Of a stretch of DNA of 64,000 nucleotides, positions 6,928 to 15,329 are shown piece by piece (the first letter of the stretch is position 1; the number at the start of each line of letters is the position of its first letter). A program made the translations under genes and the position numbers. Source of the stretch: Rathayibacter sp. VKM Ac-2879 (GTDB taxonomy: Bacteria; Actinomycetota; Actinomycetes; Actinomycetales; Microbacteriaceae); contig NZ_JADKSO010000001.1 of NCBI RefSeq assembly GCF_015351245.1, positions 620,001 through 684,000 on the forward strand, read 5' to 3'. The notes beneath the pieces were generated by a model that did no database searches, had not been told where the DNA came from, and worked only from the letters and a program-made list of their open reading frames with translations.

Positions 6928-8394
6928 TCATCCGAACGGGATGGAGCCGACCAGGACACCGACGGCGAGCATCACCAGTGACACGACCACCGCGCGCCAC
7001 AGCACCTTGCGGTGATGGTCGCCGAGGTTCACGGAGGCGAGCGAGACCAGGAGGAGGATCGCCGGCACGAGCGGGCTCTGCAGGTGCACCGGCTGCCCGG
7101 TGATGGAGGCTCGGGCCATCTCGACCGGCGAGATGCCGTAGTTGGCCGCGCTCTGCGAGAGCACCGGCAGGATCCCGTAGTAGAACGCGTCGTTCGACAT
7201 GAAGAAGGTCATCGGGATGCTCAGCACGCCCGTGATCGCGGCGAGGAACGGGCCGAGCGCGGGCGGGATGACCCCCACGACCCACTGCGCCATCGCGTCG
7301 ACCATGCCGGTGCCGTTGAGTACGCCGATCAGCACGCCCGCCGCGAGCACCATCGACACGACGCCGACGATGCTCGGCGCGTGCTTGACGATCTCGGCCG
7401 CCTGCTCCTTCATCTTCGGGAAGTTGATCAGCAACGCGACCGCCGAGCCGACCATGAACACGTAGGGCAGCGGCAGGATGTCGGCCACCAGCAGGGTCAT
7501 GACCGCGAGGGTGAGCACGAGGTTGACCCAGATCAGCTTCGGGCGCAGCGTCGCGCGGTCGGGGTCGAGCATCGTGTCGGCCATGGCGGTGTCGGCGTCG
7601 TCGGCCTGGACGCGGGCGGCGACGGCGACCTGGGCGCCGCGCAGCGCCTCCGGACCGCGCAGGAAGGAGAAGCGCTCGCGGGCGAGGGTGCGGATGCCTC
7701 CGGTCAGGGCCGCCAGGCCGCCGGTGCGCGGCGCGGAGCCGGCGCCCACCGCCTCGAACACCGGCTCGGCCAGCGCGAGAGAGCCGAGGCGGCGGCGCTC
7801 GCCGAGCCCGAGGAACCAGGCGAACACGAGCGTGACGACCACGCCGACCGCGAGCGAGGGGAGCATCGGCACGAAGATGTCGGTCGGCGAGACCTGGAGG
7901 GCCGCCGCGGCGCGCACCGTCGGCCCGCCCCACGGGACGATGTTGAGCGTCCCGTTCGCCAGCCCGGCGACACAGGTGAGCACGACGGGATTCATCCCGA
8001 GGCGGAGGTAGATCGGCAGCATCGCGGCCGTCGTCACGATGAAGGTGGTCGAGCCGTCGCCGTCGAGGGACACTGCTCCGGCGAGCAGCGCCGTGCCGAG
8101 CACGACCTTCGCCGGATCGTCGCCGAGAGCGCGGACGATGAAGCGGATCAGCGGGTCGAACAGTCCGACGTCGATCATGATGCCGAAGTACATGATCGCG
8201 AACATGAGCAGCGCGGCCGTCGGAGCGAGGGTGCCGATCGCCTCCATCACCATGTCGCCGATGCCGAGGCCTGCTCCGGCGAAGAGCCCGAAGATCGTCG
8301 GCACGACGATCAACGCGACCATGGGCGTCAGCCGCTTGGTCATGATGAGGGCCATGAAGGCCAGGATCATCGTGAATCCGAGTAGTACCAGCAC
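6928..8394 (-). CDS. CitMHS family citrate/metal-citrate carrier
   Basis: 488 residues with about 12 membrane segments. The N-terminal run MLVLLGFTMILAFMALIMTK, then LSLDGDGSTTFIVTTAA-like and NIVPWGGPTVRAA motifs, are typical of the CitMHS proton symporters that import citrate complexed with Mg2+ or Ca2+ (Bacillus CitM and CitH). A hydrophilic loop near residues 205-290 separates the two halves. The gene is divergent from a CitA/CitB-like two-component system (8562-10897), strongly suggesting that citrate or a related tricarboxylate induces it. Divergent control probably acts through the boxes at 8508-8542. Confidence 0.92.
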   Translation of the reverse strand: MLVLLGFTMILAFMALIMTKRLTPMVALIVVPTIFGLFAGAGLGIGDMVMEAIGTLAPTAALLMFAIMYFGIMIDVGLFDPLIRFIVRALGDDPAKVVLGTALLAGAVSLDGDGSTTFIVTTAAMLPIYLRLGMNPVVLTCVAGLANGTLNIVPWGGPTVRAAAALQVSPTDIFVPMLPSLAVGVVVTLVFAWFLGLGERRRLGSLALAEPVFEAVGAGSAPRTGGLAALTGGIRTLARERFSFLRGPEALRGAQVAVAARVQADDADTAMADTMLDPDRATLRPKLIWVNLVLTLAVMTLLVADILPLPYVFMVGSAVALLINFPKMKEQAAEIVKHAPSIVGVVSMVLAAGVLIGVLNGTGMVDAMAQWVVGVIPPALGPFLAAITGVLSIPMTFFMSNDAFYYGILPVLSQSAANYGISPVEMARASITGQPVHLQSPLVPAILLLVSLASVNLGDHHRKVLWRAVVVSLVMLAVGVLVGSIPFG

Positions 8395-8507
8395 AGCTGA
8401 CTCCTTCGTCGTGGCGTTCCGTGCGCCGTGGGAGCCTCGCTCTCACGGTCGTCGCCACCCTAGGGAGACGCGTCGGCCGCCCAGGGGTATCGCTCATTTG
8501 CGCGGGA

Positions 8508-8542
8508 TCTGCGCATAGTGTGGGTTCTGCGCATTCTGCGCA
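8508..8542 (+). promoter_or_regulatory. Three TCTGCGCA direct repeats in the divergent citrate-gene promoter region
   Basis: Exact TCTGCGCA copies begin at 8508, 8526 and 8535, spaced 18 and 9 bases; a weaker TTTGCGCG lies at 8497. They fall just before the sensor-kinase start and upstream of the carrier. Direct repeats are typical of DcuR/CitB-type response-regulator sites, so this is the best candidate operator for the regulator at 10232. Binding is inferred. Confidence 0.55.
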
Positions 8543-8561
8543 AGGAGGGCGGGGAGGCGCG

Positions 8562-10235
8562 ATGCGGTTCGCGACGCACGTCCTGGTGCTCCAGCTCGCC
8601 ACGGTCTCGGCCTCGGTCCTCGTCTGCGCCGGGCTCGTCACCGCTCTGAGCGTTCACCAGCTGCGCGGCGAAGCGGAGGGGACCGCGCTCGCCATCGCAC
8701 GCACCGTGGCCGAGGACTCGGACGTCCGCGACGCGGTGACCGCCTCCTCCGCCGACCCCGCCGTCCCCACGCGGGACGAGCTGCAGGCCGGGCCGCTCGA
8801 AGGAGTCGCCGCCGCCGTCGAACGGCGCACCGGCGCGCTCTTCGTGGTCATCACCGACGATCAGGGCATCCGCCTTGCGCATCCCGACGAGGCACGGCTC
8901 GGCGAGAGGGTATCGACGAGTCCGGACGATGCGCTCGCCGGCAACGAGAGCGTCTCGTGGGGGACGGGCACTCTCGGCGAGTCCGCGCGCGCGAAGGTGC
9001 CGGTGATCGAGGCAGGAGGGTCGAGGGTGGTGGGCGAGGTCAGCATCGGCTTCGCGCGCTCCAGCGTCTTCACCGACCTGCCGACCTCGCTGCTCGGGGT
9101 GCTCGCGGCGGCCCTCGCCGGGCTGGCGTTGGCCGTCGTCGCCTCCGTCTTCATCCGACGCCGTCTGCTCCGGCTGACGCTCGGGCTCGCTCCGGAGGAG
9201 GTGACCGCACTCGTCCAGGATCAGGCCGCGGTGCTCGACGGCGTCGATGAGGGCGTCCTCGCATTCGACCGCGACGGGCGTGTCGGCGTCTGCAACGCGC
9301 GAGCGGCGGGTCTGCTGGGCGTCGAGGACCCCGCCCTGCTGCACGGGCGTGCGCTCGCCGAGCTCGGGCTGCCGGCGCCTCTGGCCGAGGCGGTGGCCCG
9401 GGCGCTCGGTGCGGCGGAGGTGCCCCGCGGCGTCGGCGAGGAGGGTTTCGTCGTGCGCTCCCGCATCGTCTACGTCGACATTCGGAGGGTGACCCGGGGC
9501 GACCGCGACCTGGGCGTCGTCGTCGTGCTGCGCGATCGCACCGCCGTGGCGGCCCTCAGTCGCCGCCTCGACGCGGTGGGAGCGATGACGAACGCCCTGC
9601 GGGTGCAGCGACACGAGTTCGCCAACCGCTTGCACGTGGTGTCGGGGCTGATCGACGCCGGGCGCGTCGACTCCGCCCGCGACTACCTCGACGAGGTGCT
9701 CACGCGAGGTCCGCTGAAGTACCCGGTGCAGCACGCCGACCGACTCCAGGAGCCCTACCTCCAGGCCCTTGTCGGCGCGAAGGGCATCGAGGCCGCCGAG
9801 CGCGGCGTCCTCCTGACGCTGGGGGAGGAGACGCTCGTGCGCGGCACCGTCGTCGAGCCGGAGGATGTCGCGACCGTCGTCGGCAACCTCGTCGACAACG
9901 CGGTGCGGGCGGCCGTCGAGGGGCGGCGCGATGTCCGCTTCGTCGAGGTCGAGCTGCTCGATGACGGCGACACCCTGTTCGTCACCGTCGCGGACTCGGG
10001 CGACGGGGTCGCCGATCCGGTCTCGCTCTTCGACCGCGCCGGCTCGGGCGACGAGGGTGAGGAGGACCGCGTGCACGGCCGCGGCTTCGGCCTGCCCCTC
10101 TGCCGCGACGTCGCGGCGCGCCGCGGCGGGGAGGTGTGGCTCGCGGATGCGGGCGGCGAGACATCCGGGGCGGTGCTGTGCGCGCGCCTCCCGGGAGCGG
10201 TACGGCCGCCCGCGGCGGGAGAGGATCAGGCATGA
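8562..10235 (+). CDS. CitA/DcuS-type sensor histidine kinase
   Basis: 557 residues from the ATG at 8562 (GGAGG seven bases before). A first helix at about 7-30, an extracytoplasmic sensor domain (about 35-165) and a second helix (about 172-197) are followed by a PAS domain, a phosphoacceptor VQRHEFANRLHVVSGL near residue 348, and an ATPase module (GNLVDNAVRAA, DSGDGV, GRGFGLPL). This is the layout of kinases that sense citrate or C4-dicarboxylates outside the cell. Its stop overlaps the response-regulator start by four bases (ATGA). It is likely the inducer sensor for the divergent CitMHS carrier. Confidence 0.93.
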   Translation: MRFATHVLVLQLATVSASVLVCAGLVTALSVHQLRGEAEGTALAIARTVAEDSDVRDAVTASSADPAVPTRDELQAGPLEGVAAAVERRTGALFVVITDDQGIRLAHPDEARLGERVSTSPDDALAGNESVSWGTGTLGESARAKVPVIEAGGSRVVGEVSIGFARSSVFTDLPTSLLGVLAAALAGLALAVVASVFIRRRLLRLTLGLAPEEVTALVQDQAAVLDGVDEGVLAFDRDGRVGVCNARAAGLLGVEDPALLHGRALAELGLPAPLAEAVARALGAAEVPRGVGEEGFVVRSRIVYVDIRRVTRGDRDLGVVVVLRDRTAVAALSRRLDAVGAMTNALRVQRHEFANRLHVVSGLIDAGRVDSARDYLDEVLTRGPLKYPVQHADRLQEPYLQALVGAKGIEAAERGVLLTLGEETLVRGTVVEPEDVATVVGNLVDNAVRAAVEGRRDVRFVEVELLDDGDTLFVTVADSGDGVADPVSLFDRAGSGDEGEEDRVHGRGFGLPLCRDVAARRGGEVWLADAGGETSGAVLCARLPGAVRPPAAGEDQA

Positions 10236-10897
10236 GCACCGATCCGACGCGCACCGTCCTGGTCGTCGACGACGACTTCCGGGTGGCGCAGCTGCACGCC
10301 GATCTGGTGGAGGCGCGGCAGGGCCTGCGGGCGCTGCCTCCTGTGCACACCGCGCGAGCGGCCAGGGCTGCCGTGCTCGAGCACGCGCCGGACCTGGTGC
10401 TGCTCGACATGCACCTGCCCGACCAGAGCGGGATCGCGTTGTTGCGCGAACTCGACACCGACGCTTTCGTGGTGAGCGCCGCGTCCGACGGTGCCACGGT
10501 GCGTCGCGCACTGCATGCCGGAGCGCTCGGCTACCTGATCAAGCCGTTCGACGCGCGGCTGCTCGGCGAGCGCCTCGACGCCTACGTGCGCTTCCGCAAC
10601 GTGCTGCGCGAGGACCGCGTTGCCGATCAGGAGGCGGTCGAGCGTGCCTTGCGCATCCTGCATTCGGGAGACGCGGCGGCCGCCCCGCCCTCGCGTTCGG
10701 CGACCGAGCAGCTCGTGCTGGCTCGCCTGGTCGAGTCGGGCGCCGAGCTCTCAGCCCTCGATGTCGCCGAACGCGCGGGCATCTCGCGGGCGACCGCTCA
10801 GCGCTACCTCTCGGGCCTCGCGGGCCGCGGCCTCGTCGAGATGACGCTCAGCTACGGAACCACCGGCCGCCCCGAGCACCGCTACCGCGCGCTCTGA
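10232..10897 (+). CDS. CitB/DcuR-family response regulator
   Basis: 221 residues. The receiver domain has the acidic pocket (VVDDDF), phosphoacceptor Asp in LLDMHLP near 57, and the conserved Lys in YLIKPF near 106. The C-terminal helix-turn-helix (ALDVAERAGISRATAQRYLSG) is the form found in CitB/DpiA/DcuR regulators, rather than OmpR or NarL types. Its start overlaps the kinase stop (ATGA), so the pair is co-translated. Expected targets are the TCTGCGCA repeats and the divergent CitMHS gene. Confidence 0.93.
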   Translation: MSTDPTRTVLVVDDDFRVAQLHADLVEARQGLRALPPVHTARAARAAVLEHAPDLVLLDMHLPDQSGIALLRELDTDAFVVSAASDGATVRRALHAGALGYLIKPFDARLLGERLDAYVRFRNVLREDRVADQEAVERALRILHSGDAAAAPPSRSATEQLVLARLVESGAELSALDVAERAGISRATAQRYLSGLAGRGLVEMTLSYGTTGRPEHRYRAL

Positions 10898-10905
10898 GCC
10901 GGGGC

Positions 10906-11922
10906 TCAGTGCCCGGCGCCGGCGTCCGCCGCCACCCGGCGGCGTTCAGCGGCCTCGGCCGCCATCCGGCGTCCCTTCGGGCTCACGAGCGAGGCGATCA
11001 CGGTGACGAGCAGCACGCCGATGATGACCGAGAGCGAGAGCCCGGTGCCGATCTCGAAGACCTCCACGTGCTCGCCGTTGTTGATGAACGGGAGGGTGTT
11101 CTCGTGCAGCGCGTGCAGGATCAGCTTCACGCCGATGAACGCGAGGATCGCCGCGAGGCCGATGCTGAGGTAGACGAGGCGGTCGAGCAGGCCGTCGATG
11201 AGGAAGTACAGCTGGCGCAGGCCGAGCAGCGAGAACGCGGTGGCCGTGAACACGATGAAGACGTCGCTCGTCAGCCCGAAGATCGCCGGCACGCTGTCGA
11301 GGGCGAAGAGGATGTCGGTGCCGCCGATCGCGGCCATGACCAGGATCATGGGCGTCAGCACGCGCTTGCCGTCGACCTCCGTGAAGAACTTGTCGCCGTC
11401 GTACTTGTCGCTCGTCTTGAAGATCCGCTTGGCCAGGCGCACCATCACGTTGTCGCCGGAGTGGTCGTCTCCGGGCTTGACCAGGTTGAACGCGGTGAGC
11501 AGCAGGATCAGGCCGAAGAGGTAGAAGACCCAGGCGAAGGAGTTGATCAGCGCGGCGCCGAGGAAGATGAAGCCCGTGCGGGCGATCAGCGCGAACACGA
11601 TGCCGAAGAGCAGCACCTTCTGCTGATCGGCGCGCGGCACCTTGAAGCTCGCCATGATGATGAGGAAGACGAAGAGGTTGTCGACCGACAGCGCCTTCTC
11701 GGTGATGTAGCCCGCGAAGTATTCGGCGCCCGCCGTCGATCCGCCGAAGAGCAGCACTCCGACTCCGAAGAGCACCGCGATGCCCACGTAGAGCGCCGAC
11801 CACAGGGCCGACTCCCTGAGCGTGGGCTCGTGGGCCTTGCGGACGTGGAAGAAGAAGTCGAAGAGCAGGAGCAGGACGATGAAGACGATCGTCAGGGTCC
11901 AGATCAGGGGCGACACGGTCAT
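10906..11922 (-). CDS. TerC family membrane protein
   Basis: 338 residues from the ATG at 11922. Nine or so helices are present, with the TerC signatures EKALSVDNLFVFLIIM near residue 78 and GGTDILFALDSVPAIFG near residue 205, whose acidic residues are thought to bind metal. TerC/Alx proteins are inner-membrane Mn2+ exporters that also help metalate exported proteins; older names refer to tellurium resistance. The open frame extends to 12144, but that N-terminus is not TerC-like. I looked for a yybP-ykoY manganese riboswitch ahead of it and could not make one out. It is convergent with the response regulator (8-base gap). Confidence 0.9.
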   Translation of the reverse strand: MTVSPLIWTLTIVFIVLLLLFDFFFHVRKAHEPTLRESALWSALYVGIAVLFGVGVLLFGGSTAGAEYFAGYITEKALSVDNLFVFLIIMASFKVPRADQQKVLLFGIVFALIARTGFIFLGAALINSFAWVFYLFGLILLLTAFNLVKPGDDHSGDNVMVRLAKRIFKTSDKYDGDKFFTEVDGKRVLTPMILVMAAIGGTDILFALDSVPAIFGLTSDVFIVFTATAFSLLGLRQLYFLIDGLLDRLVYLSIGLAAILAFIGVKLILHALHENTLPFINNGEHVEVFEIGTGLSLSVIIGVLLVTVIASLVSPKGRRMAAEAAERRRVAADAGAGH

Positions 11923-12094
11923 GTAGGGGCTGGCCTCGCTCGGGAAGGGGTGGGGACGGTCGTGATGGTCGCTCGTCGCTAGAACGCTAGCGAGCCGCGG
12001 TGGGCGCCGAAGCGATCTGGACGGGATCATGAGTATCTTCTCAGTTCGTGCGATCGTGACCGCGTCGTGCGGCCCGTGCCGCACACTGAGACCC

Positions 12095-12967
12095 ATGCCC
12101 GGCACCGCAGTCGACAGGACGTTCGAGGACGCGTATGGCGTCACGATCCACTACCGCTGGTGGCCGCATCCCTCGCCCCGCGCCCTCGTGCAGCTCGCGC
12201 ACGGGGTCGGCGAGCACTCGGGCCGCTACACCGAGCTGGCGGAGGCGCTCGTCGCCGCCGGGTATGCGGTCGCCGCCGACGACCACCGCGGCCACGGGCG
12301 CACAGGGATGCAGCAGCACGGCGGCGATGCCTCCCGACTCGGACTGCTCGGCCCCGGCGGCCTCCGCGCGACGGAGGCCGCCATCGTCCGCCTCACCCGC
12401 GAGCTCGCCGCCGAGAGCCCGGGCACGCCGATCGTGCTGCTCGGCCACTCGTGGGGGTCGCTGATGGCCCAGCGGATCGTCGACCGCCACGCGGAGGCCT
12501 ATGCGGCGCTCGTGCTCAGCGGCACGGCCTACCGCCTCCCCGGCTTCATGAACGCGGGCGACCTCGCCCGACGACACCGCGTTCCGGGCGGGCTCGGACT
12601 CGAGTGGCTCTCGCGCGACCCGGAGGTGTGGCAGCGTTTCCACGACGACCCCCTCACGTTCACGACTCCTCTGGCGAAGCGGATCGGGCTGATCGAGACC
12701 CTGAGGCTCGTGGGCCGCCCCGCGCGGCAGACCGCTCCCGGACGTCCCCTCCTGCTCGTCGTAGGCGCCGACGACACGCTCGGAGGCGAACGCTCGGTGC
12801 GCGCGCTCGCGCAGGCGTACCGTCGGCGCGCCGGGTACACCGACGTCTCGGTGCGGGTGTATCCGGAGGCGCGCCACGAGCTGTTCCAGGAGCTCAACCG
12901 CGCCGAGGTGACGGCAGACGTGGTCGCGTGGCTCGACGACCGCTTCCCGAGAACTCCCGCGGCCTAG
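12095..12967 (+). CDS. Alpha/beta hydrolase (monoacylglycerol lipase-like, serine aminopeptidase S33 fold)
   Basis: 290 residues. The oxyanion segment LAHGVGEHSGRY (near 34-45), nucleophile elbow GHSWGSLMA (near 116) and a late catalytic His in YPEARHELFQELN match the lysophospholipase/monoglyceride-lipase branch of alpha/beta hydrolases. No signal peptide is present, so it acts in the cytosol on acyl esters, perhaps lysophospholipids. Its TAG stop is the first part of the -10 hexamer of the next gene. The ATG at 12095 has only a weak ribosome site; a CACACT lies twelve bases upstream. Confidence 0.85.
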   Translation: MPGTAVDRTFEDAYGVTIHYRWWPHPSPRALVQLAHGVGEHSGRYTELAEALVAAGYAVAADDHRGHGRTGMQQHGGDASRLGLLGPGGLRATEAAIVRLTRELAAESPGTPIVLLGHSWGSLMAQRIVDRHAEAYAALVLSGTAYRLPGFMNAGDLARRHRVPGGLGLEWLSRDPEVWQRFHDDPLTFTTPLAKRIGLIETLRLVGRPARQTAPGRPLLLVVGADDTLGGERSVRALAQAYRRRAGYTDVSVRVYPEARHELFQELNRAEVTADVVAWLDDRFPRTPAA

Positions 12968-12970
12968 GCT
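12965..12970 (+). promoter_or_regulatory. -10 element of a leaderless promoter for the lipoate ligase
   Basis: TAGGCT ends six bases before the ATG at 12977. It overlaps the TAG stop codon of the upstream hydrolase, so the ligase probably has its own promoter inside the end of that gene. Confidence 0.5.
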
Positions 12971-12976
12971 GGCGTC

Positions 12977-14026
12977 ATGCATGGCGAGTACAAGGTCCCC
13001 GGCGGAAAACTCGTGGTCGTCGATCTCGACGTCCTCGACGGGAGGTTCGCCGGGTTCCGGCTCGCGGGCGACTTCTTCCTCGAGCCCGACACGGCGCTCG
13101 ACGACATCGACCGGGCGGTGGTCGGGCTTCCCGTCGAGACCGACGCCACGTCGATCGCCGCAGCGATCCGTGCGGCGCTGCCGAGCGATGCGGTGCTGCT
13201 GGGGTTCACCCCCGAGGCCGTCGCCGTCGCCATCCGCCGTTCGCTGAAGCAGGCGACGAGCTGGCGCGACTACGACTGGCAGATCGTGCACGACCGGGCC
13301 GTGCCTCCGGCCATGCACCTCGCGCTCGACGAGGTGCTGACCGCCGCGGTGGGCGAGGGCCGGCGGCAGCCGACCCTCCGCATCTGGGAGTGGGACCAGC
13401 CGGCCGTCGTGATCGGCAGCTTCCAGTCGTTGCGCAACGAGGTCGACCTCGACAACGCGGCGACGTACGGCATCGACGTGGTCAGACGCGTCTCGGGCGG
13501 CGGCGCGATGTTCATGGAGGCGGGCAGCGTCATCACCTACTCGCTCTCGGTGCCGGGCGATCTCGTGCAGGGACTCACCTTCGCCGACTCCTACGCGTTC
13601 CTCGACGAGTGGGCGGTCAACGCGTTGCAGTCGCTCGGCATCGACGCGGTCTACCAGCCGCTCAACGACATCACCTCACCGTCCGGCAAGATCGGCGGAG
13701 CGGCGCAGAAGCGACTCGGCTCGGGCGCGGTCCTACACCACGTCACCATGAGCTACGACATCGACGCCGAGAAGATGGTGCAGGTGCTGCGCATCGGGCG
13801 CGAGAAGCTGTCCGACAAGGGCATCGCCTCCGCCGTCAAGCGCGTCGACCCGCTGCGCAGCCAGACGGGGCTCAGCCGGGCCGAGATCATCGAGCGGATG
13901 AAGGCGACCTTCGTGCAGCTGCACGGGGGCACGGCCGGATCGCTCACGGCCGAGGAGTACGCGGCGGCGGAAGAGCTGGTACGGACGAAGTATGCGACTC
14001 CGGAGTGGCTGCGGCGAGTGCCGTAG
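12977..14026 (+). CDS. Lipoate--protein ligase with N-terminal accessory domain
   Basis: 349 residues in two parts. Residues 1-85 match the small LplA accessory (LplB/C-terminal) domain: HGEYKVPGGKLV, then LAGDFFLEP. Residues 95-345 are the catalytic biotin/lipoate-ligase fold: IWEWDQPAVVIGSFQSL, the lipoyl-AMP-binding VRRVSGGGAMF near 175, and SGKIGGAAQKR with the catalytic Lys near 240. In E. coli LplA the accessory domain follows the catalytic one, so here the order is reversed. The enzyme charges E2 and GcvH proteins with scavenged lipoate using ATP. No lipoyl-domain genes are nearby. Confidence 0.85.
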   Translation: MHGEYKVPGGKLVVVDLDVLDGRFAGFRLAGDFFLEPDTALDDIDRAVVGLPVETDATSIAAAIRAALPSDAVLLGFTPEAVAVAIRRSLKQATSWRDYDWQIVHDRAVPPAMHLALDEVLTAAVGEGRRQPTLRIWEWDQPAVVIGSFQSLRNEVDLDNAATYGIDVVRRVSGGGAMFMEAGSVITYSLSVPGDLVQGLTFADSYAFLDEWAVNALQSLGIDAVYQPLNDITSPSGKIGGAAQKRLGSGAVLHHVTMSYDIDAEKMVQVLRIGREKLSDKGIASAVKRVDPLRSQTGLSRAEIIERMKATFVQLHGGTAGSLTAEEYAAAEELVRTKYATPEWLRRVP

Positions 14027-14049
14027 GGGAGGCTGCTCTTCCGCGCGGC

Positions 14050-14334
14050 TCAGCTCGCGAGGAGCTCCTGGTAGTCGGGATGCTCGGCGATGAACTCGGC
14101 GACGAACGGGCACGCCGGCACGATGTGGGCGCCGAAACGCTCGTGCGCGTCGTCGAGAGCTGCTCCGACGAGCGTGTCGCCGAGGCCCTCGTGGCGGCGA
14201 GCGGGGGCGATCTCGGTGTGCAGGAAGACGACGTCGGCACCGCGGCGGGCGTAGTCGGCGAGTCCCACCGCCTCGCCGTCGACCCACAGCGTGTAGCGGG
14301 AACGGTCTTCGTCGTGGCGCACTTCCGAGGTCAT
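14050..14334 (-). CDS. GNAT-like N-acetyltransferase, short (YjdJ type)
   Basis: 94 residues. A beta-sheet start (YTLWVDGEAVGLADYARRG) leads to the acetyl-CoA-binding turn RRHEGLGDTLVGAALDDA and the ending VPACPFVAEFIAEHPDYQEL. This is the compact Gcn5-related family (N-acetyltransferase domain of the YjdJ/GNAT_2 type), widespread in actinobacteria with unknown substrate. The start has TAGAGT exactly six bases upstream, consistent with a leaderless transcript. Confidence 0.88.
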   Translation of the reverse strand: MTSEVRHDEDRSRYTLWVDGEAVGLADYARRGADVVFLHTEIAPARRHEGLGDTLVGAALDDAHERFGAHIVPACPFVAEFIAEHPDYQELLAS

Positions 14335-14340
14335 CGCGTC

Positions 14341-14346
14341 ACTCTA
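14341..14346 (-). promoter_or_regulatory. -10 element of a leaderless promoter for the GNAT gene
   Basis: TAGAGT on the minus strand, six bases (GACGCG) before the ATG at 14334. Confidence 0.5.
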
Positions 14347-14421
14347 CGCCGGGCCCAGGGGAGGCCCGCCGAGGCCGGGACTGGACCCGTCGGCGTGTCC
14401 GGGGGCGCGCCACGGCCCTGG

Positions 14422-14427
14422 CACAAT
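14422..14427 (+). promoter_or_regulatory. -10 element of a leaderless promoter for the methyltransferase
   Basis: CACAAT followed by exactly six bases and then the ATG at 14434, with no ribosome-binding site in between. Confidence 0.5.
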
Positions 14428-14433
14428 TGCCGA

Positions 14434-15306
14434 ATGCCCACCCGCTCCGCGACCGCCGACGGCGTTCCCGGAACCCACAACGCGGTGTTCCATGCCGAGA
14501 ACCTCGAGGTGTTGCCCCTGCTGGAGGACGGCGCGTTCACCGTCGTCTACCTCGATCCTCCGTTCAACACGGGGCGTGCGCAGGTGCGCACCTCGACGAC
14601 CTCCGTGCGCTCGGCGAGCGGCACGATCGCAGGGTTCAAGGGCCGCAGCTACGAGCGGATCCGCGGCGACCTGCTCCGCTACGACGACCAGTTCGACGAC
14701 TACTGGTCGTTCCTGGAGCCGCGGCTCGCCCACGCCTGGCGCCTGCTCGCGGAGGACGGCACCCTCTACCTGCACCTCGACTATCGGGAGGCGCACTATG
14801 CGAAGGTGCTGCTCGACGCGCTCTTCGGCCGCGAGTGCTTCCTCAACGAGATCATCTGGGCCTACGACTACGGGGCCAAGGCGACGCGGCGCTGGCCGAC
14901 CAAGCACGACACGATCCTCGTCTACGTGAAGGACCCGCGCCGCTACCACTTCGACTCCGTCGCCGTCGACCGGGAGCCGTACATGGCGCCCGGTCTCGTG
15001 ACGCCCGAGAAGGCGGCGCGGGGCAAGCGTCCGACGGACGTGTGGTGGCACACGATCGTGTCGCCGACGGGGCGCGAGAAGACGGGCTATCCCACTCAGA
15101 AGCCGGAGGGGATCCTCCGCCGCATCGTGCAGGCGTCGAGCCGCGAGGGCGACGCGGTGCTCGACTTCTTCGCCGGCTCGGGGACGACGGGGGCCGTGGC
15201 GCACGCGCTGGGCCGGAGGTTCGTCCTCGTCGACGAGCACGCGGACGCGGTGGCCGTGATGCGTCGGCGCTTCGCCGAGATGGAGCCTCCGCCGCTGTTC
15301 CTCTGA
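14434..15306 (+). CDS. Orphan beta-class DNA methyltransferase (N6-adenine/N4-cytosine)
   Basis: 290 residues. Catalytic motif IV, YLDPPFNTG, comes early (about residue 41-49), and the AdoMet-binding motif I, DFFAGSGTTGAVA, comes late (about 242-254). That order defines the beta class of amino-methyltransferases. The intervening region holds the target-recognition segment (YDYGAKATRRWPTKHDTILVY and following). No restriction endonuclease or specificity subunit is nearby, so it is a solitary methylase that may mark DNA for regulation or replication control. The recognition sequence cannot be read from the protein. Confidence 0.9.
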   Translation: MPTRSATADGVPGTHNAVFHAENLEVLPLLEDGAFTVVYLDPPFNTGRAQVRTSTTSVRSASGTIAGFKGRSYERIRGDLLRYDDQFDDYWSFLEPRLAHAWRLLAEDGTLYLHLDYREAHYAKVLLDALFGRECFLNEIIWAYDYGAKATRRWPTKHDTILVYVKDPRRYHFDSVAVDREPYMAPGLVTPEKAARGKRPTDVWWHTIVSPTGREKTGYPTQKPEGILRRIVQASSREGDAVLDFFAGSGTTGAVAHALGRRFVLVDEHADAVAVMRRRFAEMEPPPLFL

Positions 15307-15329
15307 CGGGCGGCACGTGTGGACGTTCG

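Noticed and set aside
11923-12094. A yybP-ykoY manganese riboswitch ahead of terC
   Set aside because: The conserved core sequences could not be identified on the minus strand in this interval.
12067-15306. A 1079-codon open frame on the plus strand covering the hydrolase, lipoate ligase and methyltransferase
   Set aside because: Only its last 290 codons (from 14434) are the methyltransferase. The rest is Arg/Pro/Ala-rich out-of-frame translation of well-supported genes, an artefact of high GC content.
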